Part shown: in pieces, positions 8,528 to 16,936 of the stretch | Layout of the letters: each line of letters begins with the position of its first letter | Numbering within the stretch: position 1 is the first letter of the stretch | Origin: Aestuariibius insulae | Lineage (GTDB): Bacteria; Pseudomonadota; Alphaproteobacteria; Rhodobacterales; Rhodobacteraceae | Assembly: GCF_040783535.2 (NCBI RefSeq) | Contig: NZ_JBFONW020000001.1 | Location: 620,001-684,000 of the forward strand | DNA: 64,000 nt | Reading direction: 5' to 3' | Notes under the pieces: model-generated | What the model saw: only the letters and a program-made list of their open reading frames with translations | Database searches by the model: none | What the model was told of the DNA's origin: nothing | Made by a program: the position numbers and the translations under genes

Positions 8528-8612
8528 TGGTGGGGAGTCTAGGATTCGAACCTAGGTGGGTTGCCCCAACGGATTTACAGTCCGCCGCATTTGACCGCTC
8601 TGCCAACTCCCC
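8528..8612 (-). tRNA. tRNA-Tyr (anticodon GTA)
   Basis: On the minus strand the RNA starts GGGGAGTTGGCAGAGCGGTC and ends with the T-arm GGTTCGAATCC, the acceptor 3' strand ACTCCCC, discriminator A and an encoded CCA. The seven-base acceptor stem pairs perfectly. The anticodon loop CTGTAAA gives GTA, and the variable arm is long, as expected for bacterial tyrosine tRNA. A plus-strand open frame across it is an artefact. Confidence 0.96.
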
Positions 8613-8935
8613 TGAGTTGGTGCCTCGGCACCGGCTAAACTACCGATCAGCACGATCTCAACATGCTACAACGATAGTTAAAGCTACCAAGGCAATAGAT
8701 GGGTCTAGCAGCGTATTGGAGTATGAAACAATCAACCAGCACCCATCATTCGGGCACTTTCGCGCCCGTTAGATATAATAGGTGTAATGATAGTTCATCT
8801 GTTTCATGTGGACGCGATAGTATGAAAGAAACTTTAGCGCAACCCCTGAACCGGACATTGGCTGCATTGCGGAATTTCAGTACTTTGGGCTCCAAGCGGA
8901 CCTTGGCCCAAACTCCCCTCACCACCCCAAAACCC
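8613..8935. other. Gene-free spacer between tRNA-Tyr and the tlpA-like gene
   Basis: About 320 bases without a convincing gene. The first part, directly upstream of the tRNA on the minus strand, should hold its promoter, but I could not find a good -35/-10 pair. No integrase, attachment-site duplication or repeat was seen next to the tRNA. Confidence 0.5.
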
Positions 8936-9478
8936 CTACCGCGCCATCACCGCCCCAATCATCGCCTTCGCACTGTCCGACGCCCAGTTGGCGTCACCCT
9001 GCAGCCGCGCGATCTCGCGGCCCTCGCGGTCCAGCAGCACCGTCACCGGCAGGCCCAGCACGCCCGCCCCTCGGGCCAGCTTCTGGCGGGGATCGCGGTG
9101 CAGCGGCAGGTTGTCCACGCCGATCTCTTCGAGAAAGCGCACCATGCCTTCGGGCGGGTTGCGGCCCGTCGCGACCGTCACCACCTGAAAATCACTCCCG
9201 CCCAGCTCGGTCTGTAGCTCCGACAGGTGCGGCATCTCCTTGCGGCAGGGCGCGCACCAGGTCGCCCAGAAGTTCAGCAGCACGACCTGCCCTTCATACT
9301 CGGCCAGTGTCATCTCGGACCCGTCCTCGCCGGTGAACGTCGCCTCCGGCATGGCCGCGGGCTCGGAATGGACGACCAGCTTGCGCATGTCGCCGTCCTT
9401 CAGGGCCTCCAGCGCCGGGTCCGCATTTGCACCGGCGGTCAGCCCCATATAGAGAGCCGCGAGAACGATTAGACGCAT
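8936..9478 (-). CDS. TlpA-family periplasmic thiol:disulfide oxidoreductase
   Basis: A 180-residue exported thioredoxin-fold protein. A signal peptide covers about residues 1-19 (MRLIVLAALYMGLTAGANA). The redox motif WCAPC has cysteines at 75 and 78, preceded by VVLLNFWAT, and the cis-proline segment LGLPVTVLLD follows near residue 140. TlpA-like proteins reduce periplasmic dithiols, for example in cytochrome c or oxidase maturation. It diverges from argH, with only 22 bases between the start codons, so the promoters must overlap the coding ends. Confidence 0.9.
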   Translation of the reverse strand: MRLIVLAALYMGLTAGANADPALEALKDGDMRKLVVHSEPAAMPEATFTGEDGSEMTLAEYEGQVVLLNFWATWCAPCRKEMPHLSELQTELGGSDFQVVTVATGRNPPEGMVRFLEEIGVDNLPLHRDPRQKLARGAGVLGLPVTVLLDREGREIARLQGDANWASDSAKAMIGAVMAR

Positions 9479-9500
9479 GTGACCTCCGAAAGATTACGTT

Positions 9501-10886
9501 ATGACCGACACCTCGAACCAGATGTGGGGCGGACGCTTCGCCGATGGCCCGGACGCGATCATGGAAGCAATTAATGCCTCGATCGGGTTCGACCAGCGGC
9601 TCGCCCGTCAGGACATCGACGGCTCGCGGGCCCATGCGCAGATGCTCGGCGATACGGGCATCCTCAGCGGTAGCGATGCCAAGGCGATCCGGGAAGGGCT
9701 CCTCACGGTCTTGTCAGAGATCGAGGGCGGCACATTTCAGTTCTCCACCGCGCTCGAGGACATCCACATGAACGTGGAGGCCCGCCTGCGCGAGCTGATC
9801 GGAGAGCCCGCAGGACGCCTTCACACGGGCCGGTCCCGCAACGATCAGGTGGCGCTCGATTTCCGGATGTGGGTGCGCGACCAATGCGATGCGGCCACGC
9901 AAGGAATCACGGCGCTGATGCACGCGCTGCTGGCGCAGGCCGAGGCGGGCGCCGACTGGGTTATGCCCGGCTTCACCCATCTGCAAACCGCCCAGCCGGT
10001 CACCTGGGGCCACCACATGATGGCCTATGTGGAGATGCTCTCCCGCGACCGCGCCCGCTTCGGCGATGCCCGCCGCCGCATGAACCTCTCTCCGCTGGGG
10101 GCGGCGGCTCTGGCGGGCACGTCCTTCCCCATCGACCGGCATGCGACAGCCAAGGCGCTGGGCTTCGATGCGCCCGCCGCCAACTCGCTCGATGCGGTCG
10201 CCGACCGGGACTTCGCGCTGGAATTCCTCGCCGCAAGCTCGATCACCGCGATGCACCTCTCCCGATTTGCCGAGGAACTCGTGATCTGGTCCTCCGCCCA
10301 GTTCCGCTTCGTCACCCTCAGCGACCGCTTCTCCACCGGCTCTTCGATCATGCCGCAGAAGAAAAACCCCGACGCCGCCGAGCTGATCCGCGCCAAGATC
10401 GGCCGCATCCTCGGCGCCAATGTCGCGCTACTGACCGTGATGAAAGGCCTGCCGCTGACTTATTCCAAGGACATGCAGGAGGACAAAGAGCAGACCTTCG
10501 ACGCCGCCGACGCCCTCATGCTGTCGCTTGCCGCGATGACCGGCATGGTCTCGGACATGAATGCCAACCAGGACGCCCTGCGCGCCGCCGCCGCCTCGGG
10601 GTTCTCTACAGCCACCGATCTGGCCGATTGGCTTGTGCGCGTCCTTGGCCTGCCCTTCCGCGAGGCGCACCACATCACCGGGCGGCTCGTCGCCCTCGCA
10701 GAGGCGGAAAACTGCGACCTCCCCGATCTGACGCTCGATCAGATGCGATCTGTCCATGACGGCATCACCGAAAGCGTCTACGATGTCTTGACGGTGGAGG
10801 CGTCTGTTGCCTCCCGCACCTCCTATGGCGGCACCGCGCCGTCCGAGGTCCGCAAACAGATCGCTGCCTGGAAGGATCGCCTGTGA
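9501..10886 (+). CDS. argH: Argininosuccinate lyase
   Basis: This 461-residue fumarase/aspartase-superfamily enzyme splits argininosuccinate to arginine and fumarate, the last step of arginine synthesis. The family signature GSSIMPQKKNPD is near residue 280. TGRSRNDQ near 113 and the substrate-binding GFTHLQTAQP near 157 are also present. The N-terminal MWGGRFADGPDAIMEAINAS is typical. Its TGA overlaps the GTG start of the next gene, a small lipoprotein. Confidence 0.97.
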   Translation: MTDTSNQMWGGRFADGPDAIMEAINASIGFDQRLARQDIDGSRAHAQMLGDTGILSGSDAKAIREGLLTVLSEIEGGTFQFSTALEDIHMNVEARLRELIGEPAGRLHTGRSRNDQVALDFRMWVRDQCDAATQGITALMHALLAQAEAGADWVMPGFTHLQTAQPVTWGHHMMAYVEMLSRDRARFGDARRRMNLSPLGAAALAGTSFPIDRHATAKALGFDAPAANSLDAVADRDFALEFLAASSITAMHLSRFAEELVIWSSAQFRFVTLSDRFSTGSSIMPQKKNPDAAELIRAKIGRILGANVALLTVMKGLPLTYSKDMQEDKEQTFDAADALMLSLAAMTGMVSDMNANQDALRAAAASGFSTATDLADWLVRVLGLPFREAHHITGRLVALAEAENCDLPDLTLDQMRSVHDGITESVYDVLTVEASVASRTSYGGTAPSEVRKQIAAWKDRL

Positions 10887-11086
10887 CACGTTCCATCGCC
10901 GCCGCCCTCGCCTTGCTCACCCTCGCCGCCTGCGGCGCGGACGGCGCGCCCGAGCCTCCGACCTATCAGCAGACCCGGACCTACGGGCCGAACGTCTCCA
11001 TTGGCATCGACAGCCGGGGCAACACCGATGTCGGCGCCAGCATCGGTCTGGGACGCGGGCCCGTCACAGTCTTCGTTGGCCTCTGA
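10883..11086 (+). CDS. Small outer-membrane-type lipoprotein
   Basis: A 67-residue protein with a GTG start overlapping the argH stop (GTGA). It has a lipoprotein signal peptide, MTRSIAAALALLTLAAC, with lipobox LAAC so that Cys17 would be lipidated. The mature part is only about 50 residues (GADGAPEPPTYQQT and a Gly-rich tail). Small lipoproteins of the LptM/YifL group sit after argH and before lysA in relatives. This one is in that position, but the PLYLP-type motif is not conserved, so I do not name it. Confidence 0.78.
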   Translation: MTRSIAAALALLTLAACGADGAPEPPTYQQTRTYGPNVSIGIDSRGNTDVGASIGLGRGPVTVFVGL

Positions 11087-11091
11087 TCGCA

Positions 11092-11415
11092 ATGTCACCT
11101 CTACGCATGATCTACCTCGCCCTCGCGGTCTGGGGCGCAATCCACCCGATGTACTACTTCGTCTCCTGGTTTCAGCAGAACGGCTGGCACCTGCAACCGA
11201 TGATCGACGCGTGGTACGTGAACGACGCGACCTCCGGCCTGGTTTGGGATCTGACCATCGCCGCCATCGCCCTGACCATCTGGATATTGGCCGAGGTCTT
11301 CGCCCGCCGGAACTGGCTCGCCCTCATCGCCATTCCGGCAACCTTCGGCATCGGCGTCAGCTGCGGCCTGCCGCTCTATCTCTTCCTGAGAACCCGCATC
11401 ACCGAAACGGCTTGA
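11092..11415 (+). CDS. DUF2834 family membrane protein
   Basis: A 107-residue protein with three predicted membrane helices: IYLALAVWGAIHPMYYFVSW, then LVWDLTIAAIALTIWILAEV, then LALIAIPATFGIGVSCGLPL. The PMYYFVSWF and WILAEVFARRN segments match DUF2834, a family of unknown function. It starts five bases after the lipoprotein gene; an internal ATG at 11107 is an alternative start. It ends eight bases from the convergent sulfotransferase gene. Confidence 0.75.
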   Translation: MSPLRMIYLALAVWGAIHPMYYFVSWFQQNGWHLQPMIDAWYVNDATSGLVWDLTIAAIALTIWILAEVFARRNWLALIAIPATFGIGVSCGLPLYLFLRTRITETA

Positions 11416-11423
11416 CCTCAGGG

Positions 11424-12797
11424 TCAACCGTCGCCCGAACCTGCGCCTTTCGCTTTGCGGCTGCGAAAGAGCCGGGCCACCCTGATGGGAACGGCAAGGG
11501 TGTTCCGTCCCGGCTGCCGCAGGCCGCGCATAAGGATATGGCCAAGCTGAAAGCTCGCGCTGCCCCGCACGGCCTCCAGATCCGATGTCAAAACGGCGAT
11601 GTGCCGGGCGCGGCTGGCCTTCACCGCCCCAATCTCGCGGCTTAGTGCATCCACCTTGCGGCGTAGGCTGTCTCGTGTCTCCATCGCCCGCTGCCGATGC
11701 CCCCGATGCTCCTCCGCCACCGCTTGCCGAGCGGCCTGCAGACGTTCGATCCGAGCTCTTGCTTGCTCCAGCTGAGACTTTGCACCATCAATCTGGGTGG
11801 CCTGAAGGCGGCTCTTGGCGACCGCCTTGTCCCGCTCCCGGCGCATCCGGGCAGCCTCCGCAACATGGGTATTCCGCTCTGCCGTCCGGTCGTCTAGCTT
11901 GCTCTTCAGCGCAGCCTTGGTGCCCTGAAGCGTCGCGATCAGCTTCGCCTGCTCCTCGGCCCGCTCGAGCCACTGCGCCCGCTCGCGATAGATCTGCTCC
12001 AGCCAGCCCCGCGCCGCGTTCAGATCGGTCTCGATCGCCTTGACCTCGGTCAACAGCGCATCCCGGTCGAACTCCGCGCCCGATATGGATTGAAGCGCCG
12101 TCCAGAGCCGCGCGACCAGCGGATTGGAGCAGGCCTGCCCCGGTGCCGCGCTCCGATTGAGCGCCGGATCGATGAAGGGACTCGTCTCTCTGTCCAATTC
12201 CGGCTCCAGGCCGCAAAAGGACAGCAGAGCCGCGCGGTGATCCTCGTCCCCTGCAACCAGCCGCTCGTAATGGGCGACGAAAACCTCTCCATTCGTGTCC
12301 CGCAAGGCGGCCAGATATTTCGTCAGCCAGAACATCTCGGCAATCGCGGCCTCGGTTCCATAATGATCCGCCATCGACGCCATGACCGCCACCGGATCGC
12401 GGACGGCAAGAACGATCCGAGGCGTGATGTGCTCAGCCTCGAAGATCCGGCTCCATAGAGGAAGGGTGTAGGCCGTGTTCGGATCCTTGAAGCCCCAAAG
12501 TGTCGCGGGATCCTCTTGGATGGCCGCGACGACATGAGATCTCAACGCAGCTTCTGTCTCCAGTACCGTTGGATCGGAAAGCCAGCCTTCGGGCGGCGGG
12601 ATCTTCGGCGGAGCAAACCGGGCCAGCATATCGCGCTGAAGATGCAGGATCGTCCGATCCTCAAAGGCGCCTTTCGGGTTCTGTTCGCTGGCGCCGATCA
12701 AGTCTTCCGACAGGCGCAGCCCCGCGCGGCTCAGAAGACCCGTTACCATCGAGGTTCCGGATCGCCCCGCCCCGGTCACCACGACACAATTGCGCAT
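11424..12797 (-). CDS. Sulfotransferase-family protein with a long C-terminal coiled coil
   Basis: A 457-residue protein. Residues 1-240 look like a PAPS-dependent sulfotransferase: a 5'-phosphosulfate loop GAGRSGTSMV at 9-18, then WGFKDPNT and the 3'-phosphate-binding region RIVLAVRDPVAVMASMA, with AHYERLVAGDE later. Residues about 255-400 are rich in Arg, Glu, Lys, Ala and Gln in heptads and should form a long coiled coil. A basic tail ends the protein. No signal peptide is present. The start is the ATG immediately before the P-loop strand. The acceptor (polysaccharide or peptide) is unknown. Confidence 0.75.
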   Translation of the reverse strand: MRNCVVVTGAGRSGTSMVTGLLSRAGLRLSEDLIGASEQNPKGAFEDRTILHLQRDMLARFAPPKIPPPEGWLSDPTVLETEAALRSHVVAAIQEDPATLWGFKDPNTAYTLPLWSRIFEAEHITPRIVLAVRDPVAVMASMADHYGTEAAIAEMFWLTKYLAALRDTNGEVFVAHYERLVAGDEDHRAALLSFCGLEPELDRETSPFIDPALNRSAAPGQACSNPLVARLWTALQSISGAEFDRDALLTEVKAIETDLNAARGWLEQIYRERAQWLERAEEQAKLIATLQGTKAALKSKLDDRTAERNTHVAEAARMRRERDKAVAKSRLQATQIDGAKSQLEQARARIERLQAARQAVAEEHRGHRQRAMETRDSLRRKVDALSREIGAVKASRARHIAVLTSDLEAVRGSASFQLGHILMRGLRQPGRNTLAVPIRVARLFRSRKAKGAGSGDG

Positions 12798-12939
12798 AGC
12801 TGGTCTCCACCGAACACTCCGCCAGGCATCCTGCCGCCAAGACGCGCCGCAGGCAAGCGATGCCCTTTCGCCGATTGAACCTTGCTTGAAACGGGTGTTA
12901 GCTGGTCCGATGACAAAATCTGGGACTGGGAGGTCTACC

Positions 12940-13947
12940 ATGAACCGACGTCACTTCACGATCATCGGGGCCATCGCGATGGGTCTGGCCGCGGGCGGGG
13001 TCGCTCTGGCCCAGGCGCCGCAATTCTTCCGCATCGGCACCGGCGGCACCTCCGGCACCTACTACCCGATCGGCGGCCTGATCGCGAACGCGATCTCCAA
13101 CCCGCCGGGATCGCGTCCATGCGAAGAGGGCGGCTCCTGCGGCGTGCCGGGTCTCATCGCCACCGCGCTTTCGGCCAATGGATCGGTTGCCAACGTGAAC
13201 GCCATCGCGGGCGGAACGCTCGAATCCGGCTTCTCCCAATCGGACGTCGCCACCTGGGCGCAGACCGGCACCGGCATCTGGGAAGACCGCGAACCGGTCG
13301 AGAACCTGCGCGCCATCGCCAGCCTCTACCCCGAGACGATCCACCTCGTCGCCTCCGCCGACAGCGGCATCTCGACCGTCGCCGATCTGGCGGGCAAGAC
13401 CGTCTCTCTCGACGAGCCGGGATCGGGCACGCTGGTCGATGCGCGTATCATCCTCGAAGCCTACGGGCTCAGCGAAGATGACGTTGACGCCGAATACCTC
13501 AAGCCAAACCAGGCCGCCGATCGGATGCGCGACGGCGCAATGGATGCGTTCTTCTTCGTCGGCGGCTTCCCCGCCGGCGCCATCGCAGAGCTCGCCAGCC
13601 AGGACGACATCACCCTCGTTCCGATCTCGGGCGCCGAAGCCGAAGCGATCACCGGCGAATACACGTTCTTTGCCGAGAACGTCGTCCCCGGCGGCACCTA
13701 TGAAGGCGTGGCGGATGACGTGACGACCCTTTCGGTCGGTGCGCAATGGATCACCAGCGCCGATCAGCCCGAAGAGCTGATCTACGAGGTTACCGCCGCC
13801 CTCTGGAACGAGAATACGCGCAAGCTGCTCGATGCGGGCCACTCCAAGGGCCGTGAGATTACGCCGGAAACGGCGCTCGACGGCATCGGCATCCCGCTCC
13901 ATCCGGGCGCCGAACGCTTCTACCGCGAAGCAGGCCTTCTCGAGTAA
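12940..13947 (+). CDS. TAXI-family TRAP transporter solute-binding protein
   Basis: A 335-residue periplasmic binding protein with a signal peptide (MNRRHFTIIGAIAMGLAAGG, cleaved near ALAQA). FFRIGTGGTSGTYYPIGG is the hallmark of the TAXI family, followed by NVNAIAGGTLESGFSQSDVA and DEPGSGTLVDAR. It captures a ligand for the fused membrane protein encoded next. A conserved disulfide-like Cys pair (RPCEEGGSCG) is visible. The ligand cannot be read from the sequence. The start is the ATG seven bases after a GGGAGG-like site. Confidence 0.92.
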   Translation: MNRRHFTIIGAIAMGLAAGGVALAQAPQFFRIGTGGTSGTYYPIGGLIANAISNPPGSRPCEEGGSCGVPGLIATALSANGSVANVNAIAGGTLESGFSQSDVATWAQTGTGIWEDREPVENLRAIASLYPETIHLVASADSGISTVADLAGKTVSLDEPGSGTLVDARIILEAYGLSEDDVDAEYLKPNQAADRMRDGAMDAFFFVGGFPAGAIAELASQDDITLVPISGAEAEAITGEYTFFAENVVPGGTYEGVADDVTTLSVGAQWITSADQPEELIYEVTAALWNENTRKLLDAGHSKGREITPETALDGIGIPLHPGAERFYREAGLLE

Positions 13948-13954
13948 CGATCCC

Positions 13955-13985
13955 AGCCGGTCCCGTCCCTCGGGACCGGCTTTTC
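13955..13985 (+). terminator. Attenuator-like hairpin between the TAXI binding-protein and permease genes
   Basis: A perfect 11-bp stem AGCCGGTCCCG / CGGGACCGGCT with a 5-base loop (TCCCT) is followed by TTTT. It lies 8 bases after the binding-protein stop codon and before the permease gene of the same operon. It probably reduces permease transcription or protects the upstream message. Confidence 0.82.
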
Positions 13986-14010
13986 TAACTCTACGACCGG
14001 AGAGCACCCG

Positions 14011-16128
14011 ATGGCTGCGAGCGACACCGACCGCGCCAAGGCGCAGACCCCTACCGAACGCGCGGAGGCGCTGACCGAAGCCGAAATGCAGGCGCTCGAA
14101 GAGCAGTTCGATCCCGAAATGCGCTTCCGGCCCCTGCTGCCCACCCTTAGCTGGGCCACGGCCATCGCGCTTTTCGTGCTCTCCTGCTACCACTTCTACA
14201 CCGCCGGTTACGGCATCCCCCAGGCAACGACCCACCGCGGCACCCATCTGGCCTTCACGCTTGCGCTGATCTTCCTGTCCTTCGTGGTCTGGGGCGAACG
14301 CAAGGAGCCGAAATCGACAATTCTCTCCCCGCTCGGCCTGCCGATCTACGATTGGGTCCTGCTGGTCGCGGGCATCGTTTCGGCGATGTATGTGCCATGG
14401 ATCTTCACCGATCTGGCGATGCGTGTCGGCAATCCGTTCCCCATCGATGTCTTCATGGGCACCGTGCTCATCGTCGTCCTGCTGGAGGCGACGCGCCGCT
14501 CCATGGGCTGGCCGCTGCCGGTGATCGCGCTTCTCTTCATCGCCTATGCCTATTTCGGCCAATCCATGCCCGGCGTCCTCGTCCACCCCGGCGCTGACTG
14601 GAAAGGCATCGTCAATCACCTCTACCTGACCTCGCAAGGGATCTACGGCACCGCGCTGGGCGTGATCTCGACCTATGTCTTCCACTTCGTCCTCTTTGGC
14701 GTGCTCGCCACCCGCATCGGTCTGGGACAGCTCTTCATCGATCTGGCCTCCGCGCTCGCGGGGCGGTTCGCAGGCGGACCGGCCAAGGTCTCGGTTGTTT
14801 CCTCGGCCATGCTCGGCTCGATCTCGGGCTCGTCCATCGCCAACACCGTCACCACCGGATCGCTGACCATCCCTGCGATGAAGCGCATCGGCTACCCGCC
14901 CCATTTCGCCGCCGCCGTCGAGGCTGCCAGCTCCACCGGCGGTCAGATCACCCCGCCCGTTATGGGCGCTGTCGCTTTCCTGATGATTGAATATCTCGGC
15001 GTGCCGCTGACGACGATCCTGACTGCGGCCCTCGTGCCCGCCTTCATGCACTTCTTCGGCGTTCTGGTGCAGGTCCATCTGGAGGCCCGCCGCCGGGGCC
15101 TGCGCGGGCTGACCAAGGACGAGCTTCCCGTTGCCTGGACCGTCTTCAAGGCAGGCTGGCTGACGACCCTGCCGCTCTTCGTGCTGGTGGCGATCCTGCT
15201 GTCCGGGAAGACGCCCTATCTCGCCGCCTTCTGGGGCATCGCCTCCTGCCTGCTGGTGCTGGTCCTGCAGAACCTCATCCGACACGACCTGAAAACGGCC
15301 GCCACCGAAACCGTCCGTGAAACCTGGGACGGCTTTGTCGTCGGCGCGAAATATTCGCTCTCCGTCACCGCCGCCGCCGCTCTCGTGGGCGTCATCATTG
15401 GCGTCGTTACCCTGACCGGCGTCGGCTTCAAGATCGCCTACATGGTCACCGGCGTCGCCGCCACATGGGCCGAAAATCTCTCTGCCACGCTCGCCTTCCT
15501 CCCCTTCGACGTGATGAGCGTCGAGGGTCTGACGCTCCTCTTCACCCTCATCATGACGGCCATCGTCTGCGTTCTGATGGGCTGCGGCATCCCGACAACG
15601 GCGAACTATCTGATTATGATCGCAGTTGCCGCGCCGATCCTGGGTCTGCTCGGCGTCCAGCCAATCGTCGCGCATTTCTTCGTCTTCTATTACGGGGTGC
15701 TCGCGGACATCACGCCGCCCGTGGCGCTCGCCGCCTATGCGGCCGCCGGGATCGCCGATGCCAACGCCTTCAAGGCGGGCAACACCGCGTTCCGGCTCGG
15801 CATGGGCAAGGCGCTCGTGCCTTTCGTCTTCGTCTTCTCGCCCTCGATGCTGCTGGTCGTCGACGGCTTTACGTGGAGCGAATTCTTCCTCGCCACGCTC
15901 GGCGCCATGGCGGGGATCTGGATGCTGTCGGCGGCCTTCGCCAACTGGCTCTTCGCGCCGCTCAGAGGCTACGAAAGGGTACTGCTGTCGATCTCCGCGA
16001 TCCTTCTGGTCGCGCCCGATCTCTATGCCACGCTGTTCGGTGTCGCTCTGGTCCTGCCCGCGTTACTGCGCCAGCTCCCAGTGCTCATGTCAGGAGAGGC
16101 CCCGCCGGTCCAAAGCGCCGACAGCTAG
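14011..16128 (+). CDS. TRAP transporter permease, fused 4TM/12TM (TAXI type)
   Basis: A 705-residue integral membrane protein in which the small DctQ-like and large DctM-like subunits are fused. About 45 charged cytoplasmic residues precede the first helix. Typical segments include SAMLGSISGSSIANTVTTGS and ASSTGGQITPPVMGAVAF in the first half and MGCGIPTTANYLIM with DITPPVALAAYAAAGIA in the second. It uses an ion gradient to import the ligand of the adjacent TAXI protein. The gene ends ten bases from the convergent GntR gene. Confidence 0.93.
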   Translation: MAASDTDRAKAQTPTERAEALTEAEMQALEEQFDPEMRFRPLLPTLSWATAIALFVLSCYHFYTAGYGIPQATTHRGTHLAFTLALIFLSFVVWGERKEPKSTILSPLGLPIYDWVLLVAGIVSAMYVPWIFTDLAMRVGNPFPIDVFMGTVLIVVLLEATRRSMGWPLPVIALLFIAYAYFGQSMPGVLVHPGADWKGIVNHLYLTSQGIYGTALGVISTYVFHFVLFGVLATRIGLGQLFIDLASALAGRFAGGPAKVSVVSSAMLGSISGSSIANTVTTGSLTIPAMKRIGYPPHFAAAVEAASSTGGQITPPVMGAVAFLMIEYLGVPLTTILTAALVPAFMHFFGVLVQVHLEARRRGLRGLTKDELPVAWTVFKAGWLTTLPLFVLVAILLSGKTPYLAAFWGIASCLLVLVLQNLIRHDLKTAATETVRETWDGFVVGAKYSLSVTAAAALVGVIIGVVTLTGVGFKIAYMVTGVAATWAENLSATLAFLPFDVMSVEGLTLLFTLIMTAIVCVLMGCGIPTTANYLIMIAVAAPILGLLGVQPIVAHFFVFYYGVLADITPPVALAAYAAAGIADANAFKAGNTAFRLGMGKALVPFVFVFSPSMLLVVDGFTWSEFFLATLGAMAGIWMLSAAFANWLFAPLRGYERVLLSISAILLVAPDLYATLFGVALVLPALLRQLPVLMSGEAPPVQSADS

Positions 16129-16138
16129 CGGCCAGCGA

Positions 16139-16795
16139 CTACTCCGCCGCGCTCCTCAGGCTCGCCATCAGGCGATGGAACTTCTCGCCTTGAACGGCGA
16201 CATGCCCACGCAGCCGCGTTGAGGCTGTTTCCGGATCGCCCGCGACCAGCGCCTCCACGATCGCCTCATGCTCGTCCATCGACTGCGCCATGCGTCCGCG
16301 AAATCGCAGCTGTTGGCGCCGGAACGGCCGCAGCCGCTTGTGCAGCCGCGTCGTCTCCTGCTCCAGAAAGGCATTGCCGGACTGCGCATAGATGATCTGA
16401 TGAAAGCGCTCGTTCTCGGCGTAATAGGCATCCGGATCGCCCCGCTCGATCGCCTCGTGGCAGCGTTCATTGGCCTCGCGCAGATCCTCCAGCGCCTCGT
16501 CGGCAATCCGCATCGCCGCCAGCCGCCCGCAGGCCGCTTCCAGCTCGGCCATCACCTCGAACATCTCAATCAGCTCGACGGGACCCGGCTGCCGCACGAA
16601 GGCCCCGCGATGCGGGATCAGCTCGATCAGACCCGACAGCGACAGCCGCTGCAACGCCTCGCGGAACGGCGTGCGCGACACCCCGAACTGCTCGGCCAGC
16701 CGAACCTCGTCAAGCCGTTCGCCATTCGCGAAGGTCCCGTCGAAGATCAGCTCTTCCAGCGCTTTCGCAATTCTGTCCGCATGTCGCTCTGTCAT
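16139..16795 (-). CDS. matR: GntR/FCD-family regulator, probable malonate-operon regulator
   Basis: A 218-residue FadR-type (FCD) GntR regulator. The N-terminal winged helix spans about residues 1-70 (LDEVRLAEQFGVSRTPFREA and LIELIPHRGAFV). The FCD domain has the usual metal/ligand positions in ENERFHQIIY, DEHEAIVEAL and RLRGHV. It diverges from the malonate TRAP/matAB operon and two palindromes lie between them. In rhizobial malonate operons a GntR protein MatR holds the same position. The ATG before TERHADRI is the family start. Confidence 0.85.
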   Translation of the reverse strand: MTERHADRIAKALEELIFDGTFANGERLDEVRLAEQFGVSRTPFREALQRLSLSGLIELIPHRGAFVRQPGPVELIEMFEVMAELEAACGRLAAMRIADEALEDLREANERCHEAIERGDPDAYYAENERFHQIIYAQSGNAFLEQETTRLHKRLRPFRRQQLRFRGRMAQSMDEHEAIVEALVAGDPETASTRLRGHVAVQGEKFHRLMASLRSAAE

Positions 16796-16817
16796 CTGTG
16801 AACCACTCAACCACACA

Positions 16818-16833
16818 TTCTTGAATTCAAGAA
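16818..16833. promoter_or_regulatory. 16-bp palindrome, candidate MatR operator
   Basis: The perfect palindrome TTCTTGAATTCAAGAA lies 23 bases upstream of the matR start codon. It shares the CTTGA/TCAAG half-site style with the second palindrome region and could serve autoregulation. Confidence 0.6.
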
Positions 16834-16840
16834 CATCAAA

Positions 16841-16852
16841 TTTGTATACAAA
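16841..16852. promoter_or_regulatory. TTTGTATACAAA palindrome, candidate MatR operator
   Basis: A perfect 12-bp palindrome with the TTGTATACAA core that FCD-type GntR regulators commonly bind. From memory, the site described for rhizobial MatR has the same TGTATACA centre. It lies just upstream of the likely -35 element of the malonate operon. Confidence 0.7.
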
Positions 16853-16856
16853 ATTC

Positions 16857-16886
16857 TTGACGTCCTGCGCAATCAAGACATACTCG
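16857..16886 (+). promoter_or_regulatory. Candidate sigma-70 promoter of the malonate operon
   Basis: A -35 element TTGACG (16857-16862) is followed after 17-18 bases by a weak -10 candidate around ATACTC. The TTTGTATACAAA palindrome ends five bases upstream of the -35, a position suited to repression or activation. The transcript would start about 45 bases before the first gene. Confidence 0.5.
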
Positions 16887-16936
16887 ACATAAGAACAAGG
16901 TCAAACGACCGGTCAGTCTTTGGGAAGGGGCTCATC

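Noticed and set aside
8497..8772. Plus-strand frame encoding GFEPRWVAPTDLQSAAFDRS
   Set aside because: It is the antisense translation of tRNA-Tyr, a well-known false protein; the tRNA structure explains the sequence.
12898..15675. Long minus-strand frame (925 codons) across the TAXI transporter genes
   Set aside because: It is a shadow of two strongly supported plus-strand genes in GC-rich sequence. Its translation is charged low-complexity sequence without domains.
12940..16128. TAXI transporter as part of the malonate uptake system
   Set aside because: It converges on matR and belongs to a different TRAP subfamily, and a complete MatPQM set is present. Its ligand is left open.
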